This document shows positions 1-5,893 of a DNA stretch of 10,108 nucleotides, piece by piece. This DNA comes from Alphaproteobacteria bacterium (lineage in GTDB: Bacteria; Pseudomonadota; Alphaproteobacteria; Rhizobiales; Rhizobiaceae). The notes under the pieces were generated by a model. It saw only the letters and a program-made list of their open reading frames with translations, made no database searches and was not told the origin of the DNA. A program made the translations under genes and the position numbers. The stretch is from positions 1-10,108 of the forward strand of contig JAFKFE010000528.1 of NCBI GenBank assembly GCA_017308345.1. The letters are read 5' to 3'. Every line of letters starts with the position of its first letter. The stretch's first letter is position 1.

Positions 1-1435
1 CATGCAGGAAGCCGGCGCGACGGCCGACCTCGAGCTCGCCTACACGATCGCCGACGGCATCGAATATGCGCGCGCCGGCGTCGCGGGAGGCCTCGACATC
101 GACCGCTTCGCGCCGCGCCTCTCCTTCTTCTGGGCGATCGGCATGAACTTCTTCATGGAGGTCGCCAAGCTCAGGGCGGCGCGGCTCTTGTGGTCGAGCC
201 TGATGAAGAAGAACTTTTCGCCGAAGGACGATCGCTCGCTGTCGCTGCGCACCCATTGCCAGACGTCCGGCTGGTCGCTGACGGCGCAGGACCCCTACAA
301 CAACATCACCCGCACGATAATCGAGGCGATGGCGGCGACGCAGGGGCATACCCAATCGCTGCACACCAATTCCTTCGACGAGGCGATGGCGCTGCCGACC
401 GACCATTCGGCGCGCATCGCGCGCAACACGCAGCTCATCCTGCAGAAGGAATCCGGCACCACGCGCATGATCGATCCGTGGGGCGGCTCTGCCTATGTCG
501 AGCGGCTGACGCACGACCTGGCGGCGCGCGCGCTTGCCCATATCGAGGAGGTGGAAAACCTCGGCGGCATGGCGGCGGCGATCGAGAAGGGCATTCCGAA
601 GCTGCGTATCGAGGAAGCGGCCGCGCGCACCCAGGCGCGCATCGATTCCGGCGAGCAAATTCTGGTCGGCGTCAACGCGCACCGGCCGCAAACGGATATC
701 GAAGTCGATGTGCTGAAGATCGACAATGCCGAGGTGAAGGCGCGGCAGTTGGCCAAGCTGCAGCGACTGAAGGGCACGCGGGACGTGGCGGCCCTGGAAG
801 ACGCGCTGGCGGCGCTGACCCGCGCGGCCGAGGGCGACGAGAACCTGCTCGAATTCGCGGTCCGCGCGGCGCGCGCCAATGCGACCGTCGGCGAGATTTC
901 GCTGGCGCTGGAAAAAGTATTCGGCCGCCACACGGCGGCAGTGCAGACCATCTCGGGCGTCTATCGCGACGCGCTCGGCGACAATCCGGCGCTTGGGCGG
1001 TTGCAGGAGAAGATCGAGGCGTTCGAGAAGAAATCCGGCGCAAAGCCACGCATCCTGGTCGCCAAGATGGGCCAGGACGGCCACGACCGCGGCCAGAAGG
1101 TGATCGCCAGCGCCTTTGCAGATCTCGGCTTCGACGTGACCGTCGGGCCGATGTTCCAGACGCCGGACGAGATCGCCAAGCTGGCGGTGCAGCACGACGT
1201 CGACGTCATCGGCGCCTCTTCGCTCGCGGCCGGGCATCTGACGCTGATCCCCGAGCTCAAGGAAGCGCTGAAGAAGCTCGGCCATGCCGACATGCTGATC
1301 GTCGCCGGCGGCGTCATCCCGCCGCAGGACTATGACGCGGTGCTGGCGGCAGGCGCGGCGGAGATCTTCCCGCCGGGAACCGTCATTCCGGAAGCGGCGA
1401 ACCGGCTGATGGATCGGTTGCTGGCTGATCAGTGA
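1..1435 (+). CDS. Methylmalonyl-CoA mutase, C-terminal part (5' end outside window)
   Basis: Adenosylcobalamin-dependent enzyme that interconverts (R)-methylmalonyl-CoA and succinyl-CoA in the cytoplasm, feeding propionyl-CoA carbon into the TCA cycle. The reading frame is open from base 2, so the ATG there is an internal methionine. 477 residues are visible, against about 710 for the full single-chain enzyme, so roughly the first 235 are missing. Visible residues 1-170 are the end of the TIM-barrel catalytic domain, with RTHCQTSG at 83-90 (its His85 corresponds to the conserved active-site His of the family) and the [11 protein letters not shown] block at 157-167. Residues 349-477 form the C-terminal B12-binding domain: DGHDRG at 359-364 is the DxHxxG motif whose His361 is the lower cobalt ligand, followed by ASSLAAGH (405-412) and the [10 protein letters not shown] (435-444) corrin-binding loops. 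It is called scpA, mcm or bhbA in different organisms, so no symbol is given. Confidence 0.97.
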   Translation, partial: MQEAGATADLELAYTIADGIEYARAGVAGGLDIDRFAPRLSFFWAIGMNFFMEVAKLRAARLLWSSLMKKNFSPKDDRSLSLRTHCQTSGWSLTAQDPYNNITRTIIEAMAATQGHTQSLHTNSFDEAMALPTDHSARIARNTQLILQKESGTTRMIDPWGGSAYVERLTHDLAARALAHIEEVENLGGMAAAIEKGIPKLRIEEAAARTQARIDSGEQILVGVNAHRPQTDIEVDVLKIDNAEVKARQLAKLQRLKGTRDVAALEDALAALTRAAEGDENLLEFAVRAARANATVGEISLALEKVFGRHTAAVQTISGVYRDALGDNPALGRLQEKIEAFEKKSGAKPRILVAKMGQDGHDRGQKVIASAFADLGFDVTVGPMFQTPDEIAKLAVQHDVDVIGASSLAAGHLTLIPELKEALKKLGHADMLIVAGGVIPPQDYDAVLAAGAAEIFPPGTVIPEAANRLMDRLLADQ

Positions 1436-1447
1436 GGGCTTGCTGAT

Positions 1448-1726
1448 TTGGCTGAAAGGTTGTTCTGTAGCAACCGACACAACCAGGGCGCGATCGCGTT
1501 TAAGACAGTCATCCATGGGCTCGAGGACGGATCAGGAGCCGTTCTGCTGCCAAGCGAAATGCTTGACGGCTTGAAGCTTCAGGTTGGCGATGAGTTTCAG
1601 ATCATTGAAACCGACGACGGCCTCATTCTAAGGCCAGTCCGCCACGACGACGAGCAACGGCAAATAAATGCCGCTCACGTTGTCATGGACAAATACGAAG
1701 CCGCGCTACGGAAGCTCTCAAAATAG
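1448..1726 (+). CDS. AbrB/MazE-type (SpoVT-AbrB fold) small DNA-binding protein, probable orphan antitoxin
   Basis: 92 codons from a TTG start. The core, from about residue 19 to 63 (KTVIHGLEDGSG, then LLPSEMLDGLKLQVGDEF and LILRPV), has the swapped-hairpin AbrB pattern: a beta strand, a 'P-x-E-(M/L)-L' segment, then 'L-x-V-G-D-E' and a final strand. The tail (66-92) is charged and helical, as in antitoxins that wrap a toxin. The start is uncertain. Family members as I recall them begin directly at the KTVIHG block, but the codon where Met would sit is TTT (1499-1501), and the first 18 residues (Cys, Asn, His-rich) look non-native. GAGGG at 1434-1438 lies nine bases before the TTG and supports it weakly. 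The gene is 12 bp after the mutase gene and the DNA is visibly less GC-rich than its neighbours. No toxin ORF follows. It may be a functional regulator, an orphan antitoxin or a decaying gene. Confidence 0.6.
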   Translation: MAERLFCSNRHNQGAIAFKTVIHGLEDGSGAVLLPSEMLDGLKLQVGDEFQIIETDDGLILRPVRHDDEQRQINAAHVVMDKYEAALRKLSK

Positions 1727-1960
1727 AGGCCGGCAGAGGTCGCGGATGCTATCTTCACTGCGCGTTTCGGTGAGAATCAGCGCAAACGCTGCGATGAGCT
1801 GAAGGCTCCCGAACCTCGTCATTCCAGGGCGGAGCAAGGAGCGTAGCGACGCGCGCAGACCCGAGGATGACGAACGCGATGAGCATCTCGGCCAATCGCC
1901 AAGACCTGGGATCTGCCAACGCACACCAACCCAACCGGTCAAAACTTCTGTCTTGAGAAA
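1727..1960. other. Convergent intergenic region with a palindromic repeat
   Basis: 234 bases between the 3' ends of the AbrB-like gene and the Gre-family gene. The only recognisable element is the repeat at 1817-1872. Open frames here on either strand have no family resemblance I can recognise; one on the + strand directly after the AbrB stop reads about 35 residues before a stop inside the repeat. I see no intrinsic terminator with a clear T tract. Confidence 0.6.
1817..1872. repeat. Palindromic interspersed repeat of Mesorhizobium type
   Basis: The outer ends are complementary: CGTCAT at 1817-1822 pairs with ATGACG at 1867-1872, and GGG at 1827-1829 can pair with CCC around 1860-1862, giving imperfect arms. 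Inside lies a small hairpin, GCGT (1841-1844), AGCG loop, ACGC (1849-1852). The core GGCGGAGCAAGGAGCG followed by GACGCGCGCAGACCC is a sequence I recall from many intergenic sites in Mesorhizobium genomes. It sits between two convergent genes, a usual place for such elements. Dispersal cannot be shown from one copy in this window. Confidence 0.65.
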
Positions 1961-2443
1961 CTAATTCTCGGCCTTGTCCGAGAGCCTGACGATTTCCCAT
2001 TCCTTGCCGTTGACCTTGACGACCTCGCCGACCTTCTTGCCGAACAGCGCCGCGGCCATCGGCGAGACATGGGAAATGCTGCCCTTGGACGGGTCGGCCT
2101 CGTCCTCGCCGACGATACGCCAATGCACCTTCTTGCCGTCGTCGCCTTCCAGCGTGACGCCCATGCCGAAGCGCACCACGTCGCTGCCCGGCTCAGGCAC
2201 TGAAAGCTCGGCGTTCTCGCGCCGCGCGGTCCAATAACGCAGGTCGCGCGAGACCACCGCGATGCGCTCGCGGTCTCCCTTCCTCTCCGCCTTGGCGAGA
2301 ATGTCGCGCAGGTCGGCCAGATTGTCTTCGATCATGGCCAAGCCACGCTCCGTCACCAGATTGCGGTGGGTGCTGATCGGCCGTTCGCCGACGGCGGCGA
2401 TAGCGTTTTCGCTGTCTTCTTCGCGGGTGAAAGCTCTGCTCAT
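1961..2443 (-). CDS. GreA/GreB-family transcription elongation factor with a short coiled coil
   Basis: 160 residues, close to the usual Gre length. Gre factors enter the RNA polymerase secondary channel with an N-terminal coiled coil and stimulate cleavage of backtracked RNA. The C-terminal FKBP-like domain (about 88-155) is clear: VRFGMGVTLEGDDG, WRIVGEDEAD, then SPMAAALFGKKVGE at 127-140, the family signature SPxAxALxGKxxGD. The N-terminal leader MSRAFTREED with RPIS at 21-24 is typical of the GreB-like subgroup. The coiled coil (about 29-80) looks shorter: from the VT start of helix 1 to the GD of the tip is about 26 residues, against 34 in E. coli GreB. The tip reads GDRERIA (56-62) instead of GDxSENAxY, so the Asp is kept but the second acidic residue is displaced. 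Cleavage activity is therefore uncertain. ATG at 2443 has no strong Shine-Dalgarno. It is divergent from the exported protein gene. Confidence 0.88.
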   Translation of the reverse strand: MSRAFTREEDSENAIAAVGERPISTHRNLVTERGLAMIEDNLADLRDILAKAERKGDRERIAVVSRDLRYWTARRENAELSVPEPGSDVVRFGMGVTLEGDDGKKVHWRIVGEDEADPSKGSISHVSPMAAALFGKKVGEVVKVNGKEWEIVRLSDKAEN

Positions 2444-2501
2444 CTGATGAACTTAGGGCGGACGCGGCCGACGCACAAGCGGTTTGCCTGAGAAGCCGTT
2501 G

Positions 2502-2516
2502 TGGCACGATTCCTGC
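2502..2516 (+). promoter_or_regulatory. Putative sigma-54 (RpoN) -24/-12 promoter
   Basis: TGGCACG (2502-2508), four bases, then CTGC (2513-2516). The invariant GG (2503-2504) and GC (2515-2516) are separated by exactly ten bases, as sigma-54 promoters require, and TGGCAC is a perfect -24 box; the -12 box differs from TTGCW at two positions. Transcription would start near 2528, giving a leader of about 22 bases that contains AGGA and ends at the ATG at 2550. No enhancer-binding-protein site was identified upstream. Confidence 0.5.
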
Positions 2517-2536
2517 GACATGCAGGGCGAAACGCC

Positions 2537-2540
2537 AGGA
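2537..2540 (+). promoter_or_regulatory. Ribosome binding site deciding the start at 2550
   Basis: AGGA nine bases before the ATG at 2550. The alternative in-frame starts, TTG at 2484 and ATG at 2520, have no such sequence and would both lie upstream of the predicted sigma-54 transcription start. Confidence 0.55.
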
Positions 2541-2549
2541 CCTGTGCCG

Positions 2550-3926
2550 ATGTTGAACAGACGAACGCTGCTTGCCCGGACCGCCGGCCTCGCTGTCGCC
2601 GGCGCCTTCGCCGGCAAGGCATCGGCCAAGGCGCTGCCCGGCATCGAGATGGCCGCGATGCGCGGGTCGATCGACGCGACCGAGATCGGCGTGCAGCCGG
2701 GCGCGGTCGACGACCAGAGCAAGGCCTTCGCCAAGCTGCTGGCCGAAGCCAGCGACCGCGACCAGCCGGTATTCCTGCCGCCCGGCACCTATCTCGTCTC
2801 GAACCTCAAACTGCCGGCCCGCACGCGGCTTTCGGGCGTGCCGGGCGCGACACGCATCGTCTATGGCGGCAACGGCCACCTGATGATGGCCGAACAGGCA
2901 GAGCATATCGAGCTCACCGGCCTGGTCCTCGACGGCAGCAACCGCTGGCTGGCCGACTACACGCAAGGCCTGCTCGACCTTCGCCGCGTCGGCCATCTCG
3001 TCATCGACAATTGCCAGGTGACCGGCAGCGGCAAGAACGGGCTGGCGCTGGAGCATGCCGTCGGCCGCGTCGGCCGCTCCGACATTTCGGGCGCGGCGGA
3101 TGCCGGCATCTATTCGGTCGAGGCCGGCGGGCTGGAGATCACGGGCAATAGCGTCTCAGACTGCGCCAATGGCGGCATCCTGGTGCATCGCTGGCAGGCG
3201 GCGGAGGACGGCACCATCGTCAGCGGCAACCGCGTGCAGCGCATCGGCGCGAGGAGCGGCGGCACCGGCCAGAACGGCAACGGCATCAACGCCTTCCGCG
3301 CCGGCAATGTCATCATTTCGGGCAATGTCGTCTCCGACTGCGCCTTCTCGGCCATCCGCGCCAACAGTTCCAGCAATCTGCAGATCACCGGCAACACCTG
3401 CTCGCGCTCGGGCGAGACCGGGATCTATTCGGAATTCTCCTTCGAAGGCGCGATCCTCAGCAACAATCTGGTCGACGGCGCCGCCAACGGCATCTCGATC
3501 GTCAACTTCAACGAAGGCGGCCGCATGGCTGTCTGCTCGAACAACATCGTGCGCAACCTCTCGACCACCGGCCCCTACACCGCCGACCCGCCCGGCTTCG
3601 GCGTCGGCATCAGCGCGGAAGCCGACACGACCGTCTCCGGCAATGTCGTCGAGAACGCGCCGCTCTACGGCATGCAGCTCGGCTGGGGGCCGTATCTGCG
3701 CAATGTCGTGGCGACCGGCAACATCATCCGCCAGGCAGGCACCGGCATCGTCGTTTCGGTCGTCGAAGGCGCCGGTACAGCGGTCATCTCCGACAATGTC
3801 ATCGACGGCGCGAAAAACGGCGCCATCATCGGCCAGCGCTGGGCCGATCCGGTGACCGGGGACCTGTCGCAGTCAACGGATACCGGCTACGCGCATCTCA
3901 CAGTCGAGCGCAACAAGGTGAGCTAG
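2550..3926 (+). CDS. Tat-exported parallel beta-helix repeat protein (TIGR03808-like), function unknown
   Basis: 458 residues from the ATG at 2550. A twin-arginine signal opens the protein: NRRTLLA at 3-9, a hydrophobic run to about 22, and an ASA cleavage site at 24-26, so the mature protein should be periplasmic or extracytoplasmic. Residues 42-105 resemble the start of pectate-lyase-3-type folds (GVQPGAVDDQSKAFAKLL, then PVFLPPGTYLVS). From about 145 to 455 there are many copies of a beta-helix turn with an I/V-x-(G/D)-N core: ITGNSVSDCANGGI (197-210), IISGNVVSDC (255-264), ITGNTCSRSGETGI (279-292), LSNNLVDGAANGI (303-315), VSGNVVENA (362-370), ISDNVIDGAKNGAI (413-426). I recall a Rhizobiales family described only as 'twin-arg-translocated uncharacterized repeat protein' that fits. 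The fold suggests polysaccharide binding or cleavage, but I see no catalytic residues I can assign. Longer upstream starts are possible but less well supported. Confidence 0.88.
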   Translation: MLNRRTLLARTAGLAVAGAFAGKASAKALPGIEMAAMRGSIDATEIGVQPGAVDDQSKAFAKLLAEASDRDQPVFLPPGTYLVSNLKLPARTRLSGVPGATRIVYGGNGHLMMAEQAEHIELTGLVLDGSNRWLADYTQGLLDLRRVGHLVIDNCQVTGSGKNGLALEHAVGRVGRSDISGAADAGIYSVEAGGLEITGNSVSDCANGGILVHRWQAAEDGTIVSGNRVQRIGARSGGTGQNGNGINAFRAGNVIISGNVVSDCAFSAIRANSSSNLQITGNTCSRSGETGIYSEFSFEGAILSNNLVDGAANGISIVNFNEGGRMAVCSNNIVRNLSTTGPYTADPPGFGVGISAEADTTVSGNVVENAPLYGMQLGWGPYLRNVVATGNIIRQAGTGIVVSVVEGAGTAVISDNVIDGAKNGAIIGQRWADPVTGDLSQSTDTGYAHLTVERNKVS

Positions 3927-4735
3927 GCCGAGGCCACGATAATGTGCGCCTGGATCTTGGCGGCGACCTCGCCATGGCCGTGTCTGTCGGCGATCACGGA
4001 TTCAGCGTAGTCGGTCGCGGATGCCAATCGTCCCGGCTCCCTCGCCTCGATCTCGTTGCGAAGCAGGGTGCCCTGACAATAGGCCACGGCCGGAACGCGC
4101 GGCGAGGATGCACGGCTCTGCTCGGCTATGGTGTCGATCGTCACATCGGAGAAGCCGGCAGCCTCCAGATCGCTACGGATCAGCGCCTTGTCGTGGTAGC
4201 CATGCGGCGTGCGCGCCAGGAAGCGCGGCGGATCGTGCGGGAAAATCCGGGCGAGAGCATTCGTCACGTCATCGGCGAATATGTTCTCCTCGATGCGATC
4301 CCAGACACTGAACAGGAAATGCCCGCCGGGCCTCAGGACGCGCTTAGCCTCACGATAGGCGGAGGCGCGATCGGGGAAGAACATCGCGCCGAACTGACAG
4401 CAGACGAGGTCGAAAGCCGCGTCTTCGAAAGGCAGCTTCAGGGCATCGGCCTGTCGCCACGTGATGCGGTCGTCGGAGCCCTGACGCGAAGCCGCGTAGT
4501 CGAGCATCGGCTGGTTGAGGTCCGTTACGGTATAGCTGGCGCCGGGAGAAAGCTGTGGCGCCAGCGCGCGGGTCACGGCCCCGGTGCCCGCGGCGGTTTC
4601 CAATATGGCAACGGGTGACGAGGACGCCGCGCGCCGCGCGGTCTCGGCGGCGTAGGCCTCGAAGATCAGCGGCACCATATGGCGATCGTAATTTTCCGGG
4701 ATCGACCCGGCAAACACCTTGTCCGCTTCCATCAT
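3923..4735 (-). CDS. Class I SAM-dependent methyltransferase, UbiE-like
   Basis: 270 residues from the ATG at 4735; a second ATG follows directly at 4732. The Rossmann-type methyltransferase core is clear: motif I ILETAAGTGAVTRAL (44-58), which binds the SAM methionine and ribose; the acidic end of strand 2 in VTDLNQPMLDYA (70-81), where Asp72 should contact the ribose hydroxyls; WRQADALKLPFEDAAFDLV (93-111) as motifs II-III; and AKRVLRPGGHFLFSVWD (130-146) as motif IV. This is the pattern of small-molecule methyltransferases related to UbiE; the substrate cannot be read from the sequence. An upstream in-frame extension to 4939 runs into the asparaginase gene on the same strand, is Arg/Ser-rich and is not credible. 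The gene is 100 bp downstream of the asparaginase gene, so it may have its own promoter. Its stop shares CTAG with the convergent gene's stop. Confidence 0.88.
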   Translation of the reverse strand: MMEADKVFAGSIPENYDRHMVPLIFEAYAAETARRAASSSPVAILETAAGTGAVTRALAPQLSPGASYTVTDLNQPMLDYAASRQGSDDRITWRQADALKLPFEDAAFDLVCCQFGAMFFPDRASAYREAKRVLRPGGHFLFSVWDRIEENIFADDVTNALARIFPHDPPRFLARTPHGYHDKALIRSDLEAAGFSDVTIDTIAEQSRASSPRVPAVAYCQGTLLRNEIEAREPGRLASATDYAESVIADRHGHGEVAAKIQAHIIVASA

Positions 4736-4835
4736 GGCCAGCACCGGGCGCCCGTTTTGATAGTCTCGGAAACTAGCACATTTTTTTTGTCTTGGGCTTA
4801 TCCGCGCGGCGGATGCGCGTCGGAAAGTCCGCGCG
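4736..4835. other. Intergenic region with hairpins and a T8 tract
   Basis: 100 bases between the asparaginase stop and the methyltransferase start, both on the minus strand. It holds a GC-rich imperfect stem just after the asparaginase stop (roughly 4797-4830), a T8 run on the plus strand (4781-4788), and a perfect 10-bp palindrome CGGGCGCCCG (4745-4754). On the minus strand the T8 run is an A tract, so it does not form an intrinsic terminator for the asparaginase gene; it could be an UP-element-like A tract before the methyltransferase. No confident -35/-10 pair was found. Confidence 0.35.
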
Positions 4836-5840
4836 CTAGTTGAGCGCCGCAGTCGGCCGCAGCAAGCCGACCTTGGCTCCGACGCGGCTTTCGACTGCGG
4901 GACGGGCCAGTTCGTTGAGCTTTGCCGCAAGCGCTTCATCGCCGCGCAAAAGCTTTGCCAACACCGCGGCGATCATCACCTCCGCCGCCCTGCCGGCGCC
5001 GTCATCGCATTTCAAGGCGATGCCCAGGCCAAGCTCGGGCAATGCCGCGCAATAGACGCCTTCGGCGCCGGTCTTGACGAAGATACGGCCCGGTGCTGCC
5101 TGCATCAGCGCGACATCGGCCTTGCCGGTGCCGGCGACGAGGAACGGCTCGGCCATGCAGGCCGAAAGCAGCCGCTTTGCCGCCCTGGCGCGCTCGGGCG
5201 AAAGGCCCCTGCCCGTCGCCATGCGGGCAAAGCCACGCGCGAAGCTCTTCAGCGGCACGGCATAGGTGGGGATCGAGCAGCCGTCGATACCGCAATGGTC
5301 GACGTCATGCGCGGCCCCCGTCACGGATTGCATCGCGTCACGCACCATCTCCTGCAGCGCATGGCCGGCCTTGACGTAGCCGTCATGGGCGATGCCGGCG
5401 TGGACGCAGGTGCAAAGGAAGCCGGAATGCTTGCCGGAGCAGTTGTTGTGCAAGGCATTCGGTACGCCGCCGGCGCGGGCGAGCGCGATGGTTGCATCGT
5501 GGCTCGAGGGCCAATGCGCGCCGCATTCCAGTGCCGTCCTGTCGAGGCCAGCCTTGGCGAGCATCGCCGTTGCCAGTTCGACATGGACCGGCTCGCCCGA
5601 ATGCGAGGCGCAGGCCAGCGCCAGTTCGCGGTTGCCGAAGCCATAGGCGTCGGCGGCGCCCGATTCGACCAGCGGCAATGCCTGGATTGCCTTCACCGCT
5701 GAGCGCGGGAACACCGGACGTTCCGTGTCGCCGATCTCCCAGACGGGCTTGCCATCGGCATCGAAGACGGAAACCGCGCCGCGGTGCCTGCTTTCAACCA
5801 CCGCGCCGCGCGTGACTTCGACCAGAACCGGATTTGCCAT
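4836..5840 (-). CDS. L-asparaginase, Rhizobium etli ReAV-like (Asparaginase_II family)
   Basis: 334 residues. The family hydrolyses L-asparagine to aspartate and ammonia and is unrelated to the E. coli type I/II and plant-type asparaginases. The start MANPVLVEVTRG is typical. PRSAVK at 45-50 gives a Ser-x-x-Lys pair (Ser47, Lys50), and the zinc-site residues are present: NNCSGKHSG at 132-140 supplies Cys134 and Lys137, and HCGIDGCS at 182-189 supplies Cys188. From memory, the R. etli enzyme ReAV uses Ser48/Lys51 and zinc ligands Cys135, Lys138 and Cys189, so all five match with a constant offset of one. FVKTGAEGVYCA (254-265) is a further conserved block, where Lys256 is a candidate for the second catalytic Lys. 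The start at 5840 is fixed by a strong GGAGG. No signal peptide: cytoplasmic. It lies 53 bp after the thiolase gene and may be co-transcribed with it. Confidence 0.93.
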   Translation of the reverse strand: MANPVLVEVTRGAVVESRHRGAVSVFDADGKPVWEIGDTERPVFPRSAVKAIQALPLVESGAADAYGFGNRELALACASHSGEPVHVELATAMLAKAGLDRTALECGAHWPSSHDATIALARAGGVPNALHNNCSGKHSGFLCTCVHAGIAHDGYVKAGHALQEMVRDAMQSVTGAAHDVDHCGIDGCSIPTYAVPLKSFARGFARMATGRGLSPERARAAKRLLSACMAEPFLVAGTGKADVALMQAAPGRIFVKTGAEGVYCAALPELGLGIALKCDDGAGRAAEVMIAAVLAKLLRGDEALAAKLNELARPAVESRVGAKVGLLRPTAALN

Positions 5841-5844
5841 ATCG

Positions 5845-5849
5845 CCTCC
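5845..5849 (-). promoter_or_regulatory. Ribosome binding site of the asparaginase gene
   Basis: GGAGG on the minus strand, within GGGAGGCGAT directly before the ATG at 5840, spacer four bases. It decides this start over the in-frame ATG at 5873. Confidence 0.7.
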
Positions 5850-5893
5850 CGCACCAGCGCGCCCAAGGGGCACCGCCTGAACGCGGGCCGCTT

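Noticed and set aside
190..1335. Long overlapping frame inside the methylmalonyl-CoA mutase gene
   Set aside because: Arg/Gly-rich off-frame translation over a fully conserved B12 enzyme; caused by high GC at third positions.
1727..1960. Toxin gene paired with the AbrB-like antitoxin
   Set aside because: Short frames here lack Doc, PIN or MazF motifs and are cut by a stop inside the palindromic repeat.
2484..2549. Longer N-terminus for the beta-helix protein (TTG at 2484 or ATG at 2520)
   Set aside because: It would place the twin-arginine motif up to 26 residues inside, lacks a ribosome site, and lies upstream of the predicted sigma-54 transcription start.
2193..3056. 287-codon minus-strand frame spanning the start of the Gre and beta-helix genes
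   Set aside because: It overlaps two supported genes in different frames and has low-complexity composition.
4781..4788. T8 tract as an intrinsic terminator
   Set aside because: The T run is on the plus strand while both flanking genes are on the minus strand, and the nearest stem does not directly precede it in the right orientation.
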